NCBI RefSeq assembly: GCF_001643015.1
Contig: NZ_CP015622.1
Span: 2,983,374-3,047,373 of the forward strand
Source: Corynebacterium crudilactis
GTDB lineage: Bacteria; Actinomycetota; Actinomycetes; Mycobacteriales; Mycobacteriaceae
Reading direction: 5' to 3'
Length of the DNA stretch: 64,000 nucleotides
Shown one piece after another: positions 1-9,995 of the stretch. The notes under the pieces are model-generated. The model was not told where the DNA came from. It ran no database searches and saw only the letters and a list, made by a program, of their open reading frames with translations. The position numbers and the translations under genes are program-made. Each line of letters starts with the position of its first letter. Positions within the stretch are counted from its first letter, which is position 1.

Positions 1-1226
1 CTGCTCCAAGCACCGTCGAGGTGCTGCGCAAGTTGCAGTTCGAGTCTGGCTACAGCGACGCGTCCGTGCCACTGCTAATGGGTGGTTTCGCCTTTGATTT
101 CCTAGAAACCTTTGAAACGCTCCCCGCAGTCGAGGAGAGCGTCAACACTTACCCTGATTACCAGTTCGTCCTTGCTGAAATCGTCCTGGACATCAATCAC
201 CAGGACCAGACCGCCAAACTCACCGGCGTCTCCAACGCCCCAGGCGAGCTCGAGGCCGAGCTTAATAAGCTGGCATCGCTTATCGACGCTGCCCTCCCCG
301 CAACCGAACACGCCTATCAAACCACCCCTCACGACGGCGACACACTTCGCGTCGTGGCTGATATTCCCGATGCTCAGTTCCGCACCCAGATCAATGAGCT
401 GAAAGAAAACATTTACAACGGTGACATCTACCAAGTTGTCCCGGCGCGTACTTTCACCGCTCCGTGCCCGGATGCGTTTGCTGCTTATTTGCAGTTGCGT
501 GCCACCAACCCGTCGCCGTACATGTTCTACATCCGTGGACTCAACGAAGGCCGCTCCTATGAACTTTTTGGCGCCTCTCCTGAGTCCAACCTCAAGTTCA
601 CCGCTGCTAACCGTGAGCTACAGCTGTACCCAATCGCAGGTACCCGTCCCCGTGGACTCAACCCAGATGGCACCATCAACGATGAGCTAGATATCCGCAA
701 TGAGTTGGATATGCGCACTGATGCCAAAGAAATCGCCGAGCACACCATGCTTGTGGATCTGGCCCGCAATGATCTAGCGCGCGTTTCTGTTCCAGCATCG
801 CGCCGGGTTGCGGATCTGTTGCAGGTGGATCGCTATTCTCGCGTTATGCATTTGGTGTCTCGTGTGACTGCCACTTTGGATCCAGAGCTGGATGCTTTGG
901 ACGCGTATCGCGCGTGCATGAATATGGGCACGTTGACCGGCGCTCCGAAGCTGCGCGCTATGGAGCTGCTGCGCGGCGTCGAAAAGCGTAGGCGTGGTTC
1001 TTATGGTGGGGCAGTGGGCTACCTGCGTGGCAATGGCGATATGGATAACTGCATTGTTATTCGTTCGGCGTTTGTTCAGGATGGTGTGGCTGCGGTGCAG
1101 GCCGGCGCTGGTGTGGTCCGCGATTCTAATCCTCAATCCGAAGCCGATGAAACGTTGCACAAGGCTTATGCCGTGCTCAATGCGATCGCGCTTGCTGCTG
1201 GTTCCACTTTGGAGGTCATCCGATGA
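1..1226 (+). CDS. trpE: Anthranilate synthase component I (5'-truncated by window)
   Basis: The large subunit of anthranilate synthase converts chorismate plus ammonia (from TrpG) to anthranilate, the first committed step of tryptophan synthesis. The frame is open from the first full codon at base 3, so the true start and the N-terminal feedback-inhibition site lie left of the window. About 407 residues are visible. The C-terminal chorismate-binding core is present, including the stretch with GTLTGAPKL near base 936 and the conserved AGAGVV-like segment near base 1100. The stop overlaps the trpG start by 4 bp (ATGA), so TrpE and TrpG are probably translationally coupled. Identification is firm from sequence and operon context. 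Confidence 0.97.
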   Translation, partial: APSTVEVLRKLQFESGYSDASVPLLMGGFAFDFLETFETLPAVEESVNTYPDYQFVLAEIVLDINHQDQTAKLTGVSNAPGELEAELNKLASLIDAALPATEHAYQTTPHDGDTLRVVADIPDAQFRTQINELKENIYNGDIYQVVPARTFTAPCPDAFAAYLQLRATNPSPYMFYIRGLNEGRSYELFGASPESNLKFTAANRELQLYPIAGTRPRGLNPDGTINDELDIRNELDMRTDAKEIAEHTMLVDLARNDLARVSVPASRRVADLLQVDRYSRVMHLVSRVTATLDPELDALDAYRACMNMGTLTGAPKLRAMELLRGVEKRRRGSYGGAVGYLRGNGDMDNCIVIRSAFVQDGVAAVQAGAGVVRDSNPQSEADETLHKAYAVLNAIALAAGSTLEVIR

Positions 1227-1852
1227 CACACGTTGTTCTCATTGATAATCACGATTCTTTTGTTTATAACTTGGTCGATGCTTTCGCTGTCGCGGGTTAT
1301 AAGTGCACGGTGTTTCGCAATACTGTGCCGGTCGAGACAATTCTGGCAGCCAACCCAGATTTGATCTGTTTGTCTCCTGGTCCGGGTTACCCAGCGGATG
1401 CGGGCAATATGATGGCGTTGATTGAACGCACACTTGGGCAGATTCCGCTGCTGGGCATTTGCCTCGGATACCAAGCGCTCATTGAGCACCATGGCGGCAA
1501 GGTTGAGCCATGCGGGCCAGTTCATGGAACCACCGATAACATGATTCTGAGCGATGCTGGTGTGGACAATCCTGTGTTTGCAGGTCTTGCCATTGATGGA
1601 GAGCCTGATCATCCAGAGGTTCCTGGCCGCAAGGTACCTATTGCCCGCTACCACTCTTTGGGTTGTGTCCAGGCGCCTGAAGGCATGGAGTCTTTAGGCA
1701 CCTGTTCTTCGTCGATCGGCGATGTGATCATGGCTGCGCAGACCGTGGATGGGAAAGCCATTGGTCTGCAATTCCACCCAGAATCGGTACTCAGTCCCAC
1801 CGGCCCAATCATCTTGGCTCGCTGTGTCGAACAACTTTTAGCAACTAATTAA
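1223..1852 (+). CDS. trpG: Anthranilate synthase component II (glutamine amidotransferase)
   Basis: This 209-residue class I glutamine amidotransferase supplies ammonia to TrpE. The catalytic triad is visible: Cys80 in GICLGYQ, and His185 and Glu187 in the QFHPES motif near the C-terminus. The N-terminal IDNHDSFVYNL motif is typical of TrpG/PabA. The start overlaps the trpE stop, and trpD follows after 13 bp. PabA is the only serious alternative, and the position inside trp makes TrpG nearly certain. Confidence 0.97.
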   Translation: MTHVVLIDNHDSFVYNLVDAFAVAGYKCTVFRNTVPVETILAANPDLICLSPGPGYPADAGNMMALIERTLGQIPLLGICLGYQALIEHHGGKVEPCGPVHGTTDNMILSDAGVDNPVFAGLAIDGEPDHPEVPGRKVPIARYHSLGCVQAPEGMESLGTCSSSIGDVIMAAQTVDGKAIGLQFHPESVLSPTGPIILARCVEQLLATN

Positions 1853-1865
1853 AAGGATTTGATGT

Positions 1866-2915
1866 ATGACTTCTCCAGCAACACTCAAAGTTCTCAATGC
1901 TTACCTCGATAACCCGAATCCTTCTCTCGAGGAGGCCATCGAGGTATTCACTCCACTAACCGTCGGTGAATACGATGATGTGCACATCGCGGCGTTGCTT
2001 GCCACCATCCGTACTCGCGGTGAGCAGTTTGCCGATATTGCCGGCGCAGCGAAGGCCTTCCTGGCTGCGGGCCGCCCATTCCCCATCACGGGTGCTGGCC
2101 TCTTAGATTCTGCTGGCACGGGTGGCGATGGTGCAAACACTATCAATATCACCACTGGCGCATCTCTGATTGCCGCCTCCGGCGGAGTCAAGCTGGTCAA
2201 ATGCGGCAACCGCTCCGTGAGCTCCAAGTCTGGTTCCGCGGATGTGTTGGAAGCCTTGAATATTCCTCTGGGGCTAGATATTGATCGCGCAGTGAAATGG
2301 TTTGAGGCCTCCAACTTCACCTTCCTGTTCGCCCCTGCTTACAACCCAGCGATTGCGCATGTGCAGCCTGTGCGCCAGGCATTGAAGTTCCCCACCATCT
2401 TCAACACCCTGGGCCCGCTGTTGTCCCCAGCTCGTCCAGAGCGCCAAATCATGGGTGTGGCCAACCCGAAGGCGGGTCAGCTTATTGCGGAGGTATTCCG
2501 CGAACTTGGCCGCAAGCGTGCGCTGGTTGTGCACGGTGCGGGCACTGATGAAATCGCGGTCCACGGCACCACCTTGATCTGGGAGCTCAAAGAAGACGGC
2601 AGCATCGAGCACTATTCCATCGAGCCAGAAGATATCGGCATTGGTCGTTATGAGCTCATCGATCTCGTTGGTGGTGTGGGTACAGAAAACGCCGAAGCCA
2701 TGCGCGCTACGTTTGCTGGCACCGGCCCAGTTGCACACCGCGATGCTTTGGCAGCTTCTGCTGGCGCCATGTTCTATCTGAACGGTGATGTGGATTCCCT
2801 CAAGAACGGTGTCACCAAGGCGCTTGGTTTACTTGCCGATGGCACCACTCAGGCGTGGTTGGCTAAGCATGAAGAGATCGATTATTCAGATGAGGAGACC
2901 TCCAATGACAAGTAA
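1866..2915 (+). CDS. trpD: Anthranilate phosphoribosyltransferase
   Basis: This 349-residue enzyme joins anthranilate to PRPP, giving phosphoribosyl-anthranilate. The diphosphate-binding GTGGD motif is at residues 84-88, followed by the glycine-rich NTINITT segment and the KCGNRSVSS motif near residue 113. The ATG is preceded by AAAAGGATTTG. The 3' end overlaps trpCF by 11 bp, so the downstream gene is likely co-translated. Length and motifs are standard for the family. Confidence 0.97.
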   Translation: MTSPATLKVLNAYLDNPNPSLEEAIEVFTPLTVGEYDDVHIAALLATIRTRGEQFADIAGAAKAFLAAGRPFPITGAGLLDSAGTGGDGANTINITTGASLIAASGGVKLVKCGNRSVSSKSGSADVLEALNIPLGLDIDRAVKWFEASNFTFLFAPAYNPAIAHVQPVRQALKFPTIFNTLGPLLSPARPERQIMGVANPKAGQLIAEVFRELGRKRALVVHGAGTDEIAVHGTTLIWELKEDGSIEHYSIEPEDIGIGRYELIDLVGGVGTENAEAMRATFAGTGPVAHRDALAASAGAMFYLNGDVDSLKNGVTKALGLLADGTTQAWLAKHEEIDYSDEETSNDK

Positions 2916-4329
2916 AAACTTGCCTACCGTATTGGAAAATATCGTTGAAGGCCGTCGTGGCCATCTCGAAGAAATTCGCGCACGTATCGCCCATGTTGAT
3001 GTAGACGCACTGCCACAATCTGAGCGTTCCCTCTACGATTCTTTGAACAAGGGCAGGGGAGGGGCGCGCTTCATCATGGAGTGCAAATCCGCTTCTCCAT
3101 CTTTGGGCATGATCCGCGAGCATTACCAGCCAGGCGAGATCGCGCGCGTGTATTCCCGTTATGCCAGCGGCATTTCTGTGCTGTGCGAGCCAGATCGTTT
3201 TGGTGGCGATTATGATCACCTCGCCACCGTGGCTGCCACTTCTCATCTGCCAGTGCTGTGCAAGGATTTCATCATTGATCCGGTGCAGGTACATGCAGCA
3301 CGCTACTTCGGCGCCGATGCCATCTTGCTGATGCTCTCTGTCTTATCTGATGATGAGTACGCAGAGCTTGCCGCTGAAGCTGCTCGCTTCAACCTGGATA
3401 TCCTCACCGAGGTTATTGACGAGGAAGAAGTAGAGCGCGCCATCAAGCTCGGCGCCAAGATCTTCGGTGTTAATCACCGCAATCTCCATGATCTCTCCAT
3501 TGATCTGAATCGCTCTGGCCGGTTGGCCAAACTCATTCCAGACGATGCCGTGTTGATCTCTGAGTCCGGCGTGCGCGATACCGAAACCGTTCGTCAGCTT
3601 GGCGGTCATTCCAATGGTTTCCTCGTTGGTTCCCAGCTCACCAGCCAGCCGAATGTTGATCTGGCTGCTCGCGAACTGGTTTATGGCCCCAACAAGGTCT
3701 GTGGCCTCACCTCCGCAACTGCCGCACAAGCTGCCCGCGCAGCCGGCGCAGTCTATGGTGGACTGATTTTTGAAGAGGCTTCTCCGCGCAATGTTTCACG
3801 TGAAACATCGCAAGAAATCATTGCCGCAGAACCCAATCTTCGCTATGTCGCCGTCAGTCGTCGCACCTCCGGGTACCAAGAATTGCTTATCGACGGCATC
3901 TTCGCCGTACAAATCCATGCCCCACTGCAGGGCAGCGTCGAAGCGGAAAAGGCGCTCATCGCGGCTGTCCGCGCAGAGGTCGGCGAAGACGTCCAGGTCT
4001 GGCGTGCCATCTCCATGACCAATCCTTTGGGCGCAGACATTGCCCTCGCATTGGCAGCCGATGTGGACAAGCTCGTGCTCGATGCCAACGATGGCGGCAG
4101 TGGGGAAGTCTTCGACTGGGATACAGTTCCGGCATCTGTGAAGGCGAAGTCTTTGCTCGCCGGTGGCATCTCCCCAGAGAACGTCACAGCAGCTCTCGCA
4201 GTTGGCTGCGCCGGTGTGGATATCAACTCCGGTGTGGAATATCCTGCAGGTGCTGGCACCTGGGCAGGGGCAAAAGACTCTGGCGCACTGCTGAAAATTT
4301 TCGCCACCATCTCCAACTTCCACTATTAA
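2905..4329 (+). CDS. trpC: Fused indole-3-glycerol-phosphate synthase / phosphoribosylanthranilate isomerase
   Basis: This bifunctional enzyme (trpCF, 474 residues) catalyses two consecutive steps of tryptophan synthesis. The first ~255 residues are the IGPS (TrpC) barrel, with KSASPS near the start and the VLCKDFI and GVNHRNL motifs. The remainder is the PRAI (TrpF) barrel, beginning KVCGLTSA and including [12 protein letters not shown] and SGVEYPAGA. The ATG at 2905, just downstream of GAGGAGACC, was chosen over an upstream in-frame start within trpD. A perfect parS site lies in the coding sequence at 3792-3807, encoding part of NVSRETS in the isomerase half. Confidence 0.96.
   Translation: MTSKNLPTVLENIVEGRRGHLEEIRARIAHVDVDALPQSERSLYDSLNKGRGGARFIMECKSASPSLGMIREHYQPGEIARVYSRYASGISVLCEPDRFGGDYDHLATVAATSHLPVLCKDFIIDPVQVHAARYFGADAILLMLSVLSDDEYAELAAEAARFNLDILTEVIDEEEVERAIKLGAKIFGVNHRNLHDLSIDLNRSGRLAKLIPDDAVLISESGVRDTETVRQLGGHSNGFLVGSQLTSQPNVDLAARELVYGPNKVCGLTSATAAQAARAAGAVYGGLIFEEASPRNVSRETSQEIIAAEPNLRYVAVSRRTSGYQELLIDGIFAVQIHAPLQGSVEAEKALIAAVRAEVGEDVQVWRAISMTNPLGADIALALAADVDKLVLDANDGGSGEVFDWDTVPASVKAKSLLAGGISPENVTAALAVGCAGVDINSGVEYPAGAGTWAGAKDSGALLKIFATISNFHY
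3792..3807. other. parS site inside trpCF coding sequence
   Basis: Perfect parS palindrome TGTTTCACGTGAAACA lying in frame within the trpF half of trpCF. It serves both as codons and as a probable ParB nucleation site. Confidence 0.92.
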
Positions 4330-4345
4330 AGGTTTAAATAGAATC

Positions 4346-5599
4346 ATGACTGATAAAAAAGCTCTGGGTGGCTCCACACTACTGCCCGCATACTTTGGTG
4401 AATTTGGTGGACAGTTCGTTGCTGAATCACTCCTCCCTGCTCTGGATCAGCTAGAAAAGGCATTCGTCGATGCCACCAATAGCGAAGAATTCCGCAAGGA
4501 ACTCGGCGACTATCTCCGCGATTACCTCGGCCGCCCAACCCCGCTGACCGAATGCTCCAACCTGCCACTCGCAGGCGAAGGCAAAGGCTTTGCGCGGATC
4601 TTCCTCAAGCGCGAAGACCTCGTCCACGGCGGTGCACACAAAACTAACCAGGTGATCGGCCAGGTGCTGCTTGCCAAGCGCATGGGCAAAACCCGCATCA
4701 TCGCAGAGACCGGCGCAGGCCAGCACGGCACCGCCACCGCTCTCGCATGTGCGCTCATGGGCCTCGAGTGCGTTGTCTACATGGGCGCCAAGGACGTTGC
4801 CCGCCAGCAGCCCAACGTCTACCGCATGCAGCTGCACGGCGCGAAGGTCATCCCCGTGGAATCTGGTTCCGGCACCCTGAAGGACGCCGTGAATGAGGCG
4901 CTGCGCGATTGGACCGCAACCTTCCACGAGTCCCACTACCTTCTGGGCACCGCCGCCGGCCCGCACCCATTCCCAACCATCGTGCGTGAATTCCACAAGG
5001 TGATCTCTGAGGAAGCCAAGGCACAGATGCTAGAGCGCACCGGCAAGCTTCCCGACGTTGTGGTCGCCTGCGTCGGTGGTGGCTCCAACGCCATCGGCAT
5101 GTTCGCAGACTTCATTGACGATGAAGGCGTAGAGCTCGTCGGCGCTGAGCCAGCCGGTGAAGGCCTCGACTCCGGCAAGCACGGCGCAACCATCACCAAC
5201 GGTCAGATCGGCATCCTGCACGGCACCCGTTCCTACCTGATGCGCAACTCCGACGGCCAAGTGGAAGAGTCCTACTCCATCTCCGCCGGACTTGATTACC
5301 CAGGTGTCGGCCCACAGCATGCACACCTGCACGCCACTGGCCGCGCTACTTATGTGGGCATCACCGATGCAGAAGCACTGCAGGCGTTCCAATACCTGGC
5401 TCGCTACGAAGGCATCATTCCAGCGCTCGAATCTTCCCACGCTTTTGCTTATGCCCTTAAGCGCGCAAAGACTGCAGAAGAAGAAGGCAAGAACATCACC
5501 ATCCTCGTGTCCCTCTCCGGCCGCGGCGATAAAGATGTGAACCACATCCGCCAGACCCTTGAAGAGAACCCAGACCTGATCCTGAAGGACAACCGATGA
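4346..5599 (+). CDS. trpB: Tryptophan synthase beta chain
   Basis: The PLP-dependent beta subunit condenses indole with serine to tryptophan in the alpha2beta2 complex. It has 417 residues. The cofactor lysine is Lys99 in GGAHKTNQ, followed by ETGAGQHG, and the phosphate-binding [10 protein letters not shown] loop is present. The start sits 16 bp after trpCF. The stop overlaps the trpA ATG by 4 bp, the usual coupled arrangement. Identification is unambiguous. Confidence 0.98.
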   Translation: MTDKKALGGSTLLPAYFGEFGGQFVAESLLPALDQLEKAFVDATNSEEFRKELGDYLRDYLGRPTPLTECSNLPLAGEGKGFARIFLKREDLVHGGAHKTNQVIGQVLLAKRMGKTRIIAETGAGQHGTATALACALMGLECVVYMGAKDVARQQPNVYRMQLHGAKVIPVESGSGTLKDAVNEALRDWTATFHESHYLLGTAAGPHPFPTIVREFHKVISEEAKAQMLERTGKLPDVVVACVGGGSNAIGMFADFIDDEGVELVGAEPAGEGLDSGKHGATITNGQIGILHGTRSYLMRNSDGQVEESYSISAGLDYPGVGPQHAHLHATGRATYVGITDAEALQAFQYLARYEGIIPALESSHAFAYALKRAKTAEEEGKNITILVSLSGRGDKDVNHIRQTLEENPDLILKDNR

Positions 5600-6441
5600 G
5601 CCGTTTTGATGATCTTTTTGTCCGCCTCGATGATCAGGCAGGGGAGGGCGCCTTTGTTCCCTTCATCATGCTGAGCGATCCTGATCCAGAAGCATGCTTC
5701 CAGATCATTTCCACCGCCATTGAAGCCGGCGCAGATGCACTGGAACTTGGTCTGCCATTTTCCGATCCAGTTGCTGACGGCCCAACCGTTGCGGAATCTC
5801 ACCTGCGCGCCCTCGATGGTGGCTCCACCATCGACGGGGCCTTGGCTCAGATCCGACGCGTCCGCGCTGCTTTCCCAGAGATTCCCATCGGCATGCTTAT
5901 CTACGGCAATGTGCCATTCACCCGCGGCTTGGACCGCTTTTACCAAGAGTTCGCCGAAGCCGGTGTGGATTCCATCCTGATCCCAGATGTTCCTGTCCGC
6001 GAAGGTGCGCCGTTTACTGCAGCGGCTGTGGAAGCCGGAATCGATCCCATCTACATCGCTCCTGCCAATGCCAGCGAGCAAACTCTTGAAGGTGTCTCCG
6101 CCGCTTCCAAGGGCTACATCTACGCAATTTCTCGCGATGGTGTCACGGGCACTGAGCGTGAATCTTCCACCGAGGGGCTAGCGGCAGTGGTGGATAACAT
6201 CAAGAAATTTGGTGGCGCTCCGATCCTGCTCGGCTTTGGCATCTCCTCACCACAGCATGTGGCTGATGCCATTACCGCTGGCGCATCCGGTGCGATTACC
6301 GGCTCCGCCATCACCAAGATCATTGCATCCCACTGTGAAGGTGAGCATCCGCACCCTTCCAAAGTTCGCGATATGGACAGCTTGAAGAAGGATCTGACTG
6401 ACTTTGTTTCTGCCATGAAGGCAGCAACAAAGAAGGCATAG
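5596..6441 (+). CDS. trpA: Tryptophan synthase alpha chain
   Basis: The alpha subunit cleaves indole-3-glycerol phosphate to indole and glyceraldehyde-3-phosphate. It has 281 residues in a TIM barrel. The catalytic acids are visible as Glu50 in [11 protein letters not shown] and Asp61 in ADGPTV. The C-terminal GFGISSP and GSAITK phosphate-binding motifs are also present. This is the last gene of the operon, followed by a parS site and a strong hairpin terminator. Confidence 0.97.
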   Translation: MSRFDDLFVRLDDQAGEGAFVPFIMLSDPDPEACFQIISTAIEAGADALELGLPFSDPVADGPTVAESHLRALDGGSTIDGALAQIRRVRAAFPEIPIGMLIYGNVPFTRGLDRFYQEFAEAGVDSILIPDVPVREGAPFTAAAVEAGIDPIYIAPANASEQTLEGVSAASKGYIYAISRDGVTGTERESSTEGLAAVVDNIKKFGGAPILLGFGISSPQHVADAITAGASGAITGSAITKIIASHCEGEHPHPSKVRDMDSLKKDLTDFVSAMKAATKKA

Positions 6442-6458
6442 TTTAAAAATAGGGGCAA

Positions 6459-6474
6459 TGTTTCACGTGAAACA
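6459..6474. other. parS site (ParB-binding)
   Basis: Perfect 16-bp palindrome TGTTTCACGTGAAACA between the trpA stop and its terminator. It matches the consensus bacterial parS bound by ParB, whose gene is in this window. Confidence 0.92.
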
Positions 6475-6485
6475 TTGCCCCTAAA

Positions 6486-6529
6486 AACACTCAAAGCCAC
6501 CTCTGGATTCAGGGGTGGCTTTGAGTGTT
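6486..6529. terminator. Bidirectional terminator, trpA / PTS EIIC
   Basis: A 16-bp perfect stem (AACACTCAAAGCCACC and its complement) with a 12-nt loop. It is flanked by A-rich and T-rich tracts, so it can end transcription of the trp operon (+) and of the convergent PTS genes (-). Confidence 0.88.
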
Positions 6530-6563
6530 TTAACGCCGGAGGGTCGTGGCGTCGGCAAGCAAT

Positions 6564-8105
6564 TTAGGAACGTGCAGGCGGCTTCGGTGCCCCAGCTGGC
6601 GGTGCAATCTTCGGATAAGACCGCGCGCTGCTGCTTGCTGCCGGAGCAGCTTCAGCCTTAGCAATACGCTCACGCCCCGGCGCTGGCTCCCAGCCACCAT
6701 CGACTACACGCTTCTGGAAGATCATCGCACCGCCAAGCAAAATCGCGGCAATGATAAGCAGCAGAATGAGTCCACCAAGACCATTCACCTTGGCAGCAGA
6801 ACCAACGGCAATACCGAACCAACCAAAGTCCGCATCGCCGAAAGTGGTGTTCTCAGAGCCGAAGGAGCCCAAGACGCCAAGCAGGAATGCTGGCAAGAAA
6901 GTAATCAACAGACCATTGGCGAACGCGCCGAAGATTGCTCCTCGACGTCCACCGGTGGCATTTCCGTAGACACCAGCCGCACCACCAGTGAAGAAGTGGG
7001 GGACCAAGCCAGGCAGGATAAGCGCAACGCCAAAGACTGGGTTGAGCCAAGAACCCAACACTGCAAGGCCGACAAGACCACCAACGAAGGAAGAAATGAA
7101 ACCGATGAGCACAGCGTTCTGTGCATAAGGGAACACGATCGGAGCATCCAGCGCTGGGATAGCTCCAGGCACTACCTTGGCGGCAATGCCCTGGAACGCT
7201 GGAACCAGCTCACCAAGAATGGTGCGCACACCAAAGAGGATGACAGCCACGGCAACACCAAACTGCAGACCCTGAGTAAAGGACTGCATGATGTAGTTGC
7301 CCACATTGGATGCGCCATTAGGGAACGCAGTGAACGCTTCTTCAGTACCCGCGCGAAGCATGAACAAGATCGCCAACACGATGTACATGATCGCCATCGA
7401 CAATGCGGTAGACACCATGGAATCGCGGAGGAAGCGCAAACCTTCTGGCACCTTCATGTCTTCAGTAGAAGGGCTTGCCTTCTTGCCTTTGCCACCGACC
7501 AGACGTCCAACGGCACCCGCCGCAACATAACCTGCAGTGCCAAAGTGTCCCATCGCAATGGAATCATCACCAGTGATGCGACGCGTCCACGGATGCACAA
7601 ACGCGGGCATGGCAACCATGAGAATACCCAGCAGCAGAGCGCCCACGCCGACAACAATCCACGCATCAAATCCAGCAGTAGCCAAAATGATGGTCAGCAT
7701 AGTCGCCATGAACAACACGTGGTGTCCAGTGAGGAAGACATAACGCAGGTTGGTGAAACGAGCCAACACCAAGGAAATCGCAAAGCCCAGGATCATCAAC
7801 CACGCGACCTGTGCGCCGTATTCAGCTTGCGCAATTCCGGCGATGGCTTCATTAGTCGGGACAACGCCCTTCATGCCTGTAGCGCCCATGATCATGGCAC
7901 CCAGTGGTTCCAGAGAAGCCGTAACTAATCCAGCGCCCGCACCAATGAGCAAGAAACCCAGAGTTGCTTTGATTGCTCCGCCGATAACCTGACCGACAGA
8001 TTTACCCAATGCCGACAAACCCACGGCGGTGATAATACCGATGAGGAATGCGGGCACCGCAAGAATTTCATTAACAAGGAAAAGCGGGATGGTTAACCAA
8101 TCCAT
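6564..8105 (-). CDS. ulaA: PTS ascorbate-type EIIC component (UlaA-like)
   Basis: This is a 513-residue multi-pass membrane permease of the ascorbate/galactitol (AG) PTS superfamily. It carries many hydrophobic segments and glycine-rich loops typical of UlaA/SgaT, for example the region around GLVPHFFTGGAAGVYGNA. The cytoplasmic C-terminus is Pro/Ala-rich. It sits 18 bp downstream of the EIIBA gene on the same strand, so the two form a complete EIIA-EIIB-EIIC permease. The family assignment is solid. The substrate (L-ascorbate or another sugar acid or pentitol) cannot be read from sequence, and no ula catabolic genes are adjacent. Confidence 0.85.
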   Translation of the reverse strand: MDWLTIPLFLVNEILAVPAFLIGIITAVGLSALGKSVGQVIGGAIKATLGFLLIGAGAGLVTASLEPLGAMIMGATGMKGVVPTNEAIAGIAQAEYGAQVAWLMILGFAISLVLARFTNLRYVFLTGHHVLFMATMLTIILATAGFDAWIVVGVGALLLGILMVAMPAFVHPWTRRITGDDSIAMGHFGTAGYVAAGAVGRLVGGKGKKASPSTEDMKVPEGLRFLRDSMVSTALSMAIMYIVLAILFMLRAGTEEAFTAFPNGASNVGNYIMQSFTQGLQFGVAVAVILFGVRTILGELVPAFQGIAAKVVPGAIPALDAPIVFPYAQNAVLIGFISSFVGGLVGLAVLGSWLNPVFGVALILPGLVPHFFTGGAAGVYGNATGGRRGAIFGAFANGLLITFLPAFLLGVLGSFGSENTTFGDADFGWFGIAVGSAAKVNGLGGLILLLIIAAILLGGAMIFQKRVVDGGWEPAPGRERIAKAEAAPAASSSARSYPKIAPPAGAPKPPARS

Positions 8106-8123
8106 TTTAAAGTTCCTTAAACG

Positions 8124-8912
8124 CTAGATGTCGTAGAGTTCACGAAGTGCAGCATCAATTTCATCTGCACTAGTAAAGTCATTGATGACATGGACAGGAA
8201 TTCCGACATCGCCTAAGGTGCGGGCAATCTCGCCAGAGGTCAAAATCAGATCAGCCTCATTAGCTTTTCCCTTGGCTGAAATCGTGTCTGTGGCTTCCAC
8301 AGTCATGTACGGGCTCCAGCCCCAAGCATCAAAAACTTGCTCGAGGGTGTTCTTGAGAAACAGGGATGTACCCAATCCATTGCCACAAACCGTGAGGATC
8401 TTATCCTGAGTGGTAGTCTGCGCCGCGGCTGCTGTCACTGGAGCAGGGGAGGATGCTTGCTTTGGGGCCGCAGCCTTTTCTAAGATCGCCTGAATTTCTT
8501 CAGGGGTCTGCGCCTGATTGAGTTCGGTGCGGTATTTACCAAGCGCTTTGGCAAGCGCAGCCATCGCCTTGTTGTGCGATGTGGAATCTTGAGCAGCAAG
8601 AGCCACGATCAGATCAACTGGATCATTTTTCTCATGCCCAAATGAAATGGGAGTTGCCAAGCGTACCCAGGACATCGCGGTCTCATGGACTGCTTCGCTT
8701 GGACGTGCATGCGCAAAAGCAAAGCCTGGAGCCACAACAATATAAGGCCCATTTTCTTCTACGCTGGCGATCATGGCATCGGTGTAGGCGGAATCAATAC
8801 TGTGCGTTTTTTCTAGCAATGCACCTGCAGCGCGAATACCGTCACGCCAATCGGTGACCGTGCGGTCAAGTTCTATGCGTTCTGCTTTCAGCAGATCTTT
8901 GAGGACAAACAT
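8124..8912 (-). CDS. PTS EIIA-EIIB fusion, ascorbate-type
   Basis: This 262-residue cytoplasmic phosphotransfer protein has an N-terminal EIIA domain of the mannitol/fructose type. Its phosphorylatable His68 lies in FAFAHARPSEAV. An Ala/Pro/Thr-rich linker (about 150-165) leads to an EIIB domain with the phospho-cysteine Cys176 in ILTVCGNGLGTS. It is the first gene of a two-gene operon with the EIIC gene. It passes phosphate from HPr to the incoming sugar. A fused A-B protein differs from the separate E. coli UlaB and UlaC. Confidence 0.87.
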   Translation of the reverse strand: MFVLKDLLKAERIELDRTVTDWRDGIRAAGALLEKTHSIDSAYTDAMIASVEENGPYIVVAPGFAFAHARPSEAVHETAMSWVRLATPISFGHEKNDPVDLIVALAAQDSTSHNKAMAALAKALGKYRTELNQAQTPEEIQAILEKAAAPKQASSPAPVTAAAAQTTTQDKILTVCGNGLGTSLFLKNTLEQVFDAWGWSPYMTVEATDTISAKGKANEADLILTSGEIARTLGDVGIPVHVINDFTSADEIDAALRELYDI

Positions 8913-9099
8913 AAACAGATATTAATCCACGCATGATGATTCATAAATACACAGATGGGCAACCGTATTTACTTTTATGCAATCGTTACCAACAGTAGAA
9001 ACATCAATTCAGTTGACCTTCCACAAGGTTGATCTGAAACACTCTCCGGACCTAAAAAATCTACTGCTTTTTACACTCAAGTGGAGTTGAATTAGAGCT

Positions 9100-9993
9100 A
9101 TGAACACTCCCGCTATGCATGTTCACAATCTCACGATTGGATTTGGCTCGCTCATAGCTGTCAACGATCTCAGCCTGACCGTTGAACAGGGGAGCATCCA
9201 TGGATTTCTCGGGCCCAATGGCGCAGGAAAATCCACCACTATCCGGGCACTCATTGGAGTGCTTAGGCCTCGTTCTGGTTCAGTTTCTGTGTTGGGACAA
9301 GACCCAGTGAAATACCCTGAAGTACTCAGAGGAGTTGGATATGTTGCAGGCGATGCCACCTTATGGGAACACCTCACTGGTGCAGAGGTCATAAGAGCAT
9401 TAGAAACACTTCGCAAAACGCACTCAAACCGCGCGCTCGAAAATGAACTCATTGAGGCTTTTCAATTAGACCCATCAAAAAAAATCCGAGAATACTCTAC
9501 CGGTAATAGACGCAAAGTCAGTCTCATTACAGCACTCAGCCACGAGCCAAAGTTGCTTATTCTCGACGAACCCACTGCGGGCCTCGACCCAATCATGGAG
9601 CAAGTGTTTCTTGATCAAGTACGACGTGCTCGACATAATGGAACGTCTGTATTGCTCAGTAGCCATATTTTAAGTGAAGTTGAGCAGCTTTGTGATTATG
9701 TCACTGTGCTCAAAGATGGAAGAGCAGTCGCTTCCAATGAAGTGAGCTATTTAAGAAAAATTTCAGCCCATAGAATCACCGCAACTCTGCGAGAGATTCC
9801 CAAAGCACTTATCGACAATAAAGATGTCGTCTTCAACGCAGGACATCTCAGTATGACTTGCGATGCATCGGCAGTATCAAGGATCTTGCGCATCATCATC
9901 GATTCTGGTGGCCAAGATATCACGAGCACCAGTGCCTCTTTGGAGGAGATTTTTCTTCGCCACTATAGCGATAATGAAGGCGAGGAGGCTTAG
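9100..9993 (+). CDS. ABC-2 type exporter, ATP-binding protein
   Basis: This 297-residue ATPase has a Walker A motif GPNGAGKST at about 38-46 and Walker B plus D-loop in LLILDEPTAGLDP near 155. The H-loop is in LLSSHILSEVEQ. The signature motif is unusual, reading YSTGNRRK rather than LSGGQ. The C-terminal half resembles DrrA-type drug exporter ATPases. It overlaps or abuts the permease gene that follows after 2 bp, so the two form one exporter. The substrate is unknown; antibiotic or lipid export is the usual role of this family. Confidence 0.88.
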   Translation: MNTPAMHVHNLTIGFGSLIAVNDLSLTVEQGSIHGFLGPNGAGKSTTIRALIGVLRPRSGSVSVLGQDPVKYPEVLRGVGYVAGDATLWEHLTGAEVIRALETLRKTHSNRALENELIEAFQLDPSKKIREYSTGNRRKVSLITALSHEPKLLILDEPTAGLDPIMEQVFLDQVRRARHNGTSVLLSSHILSEVEQLCDYVTVLKDGRAVASNEVSYLRKISAHRITATLREIPKALIDNKDVVFNAGHLSMTCDASAVSRILRIIIDSGGQDITSTSASLEEIFLRHYSDNEGEEA

Positions 9994-9995
9994 CC

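Noticed and set aside
6546..7928. A 460-codon open frame on the plus strand
   Set aside because: It lies wholly antisense to the PTS EIIC gene, and its translation is polar, Gln/Arg/His-rich and unlike any family. It is a shadow of the membrane-protein codons.
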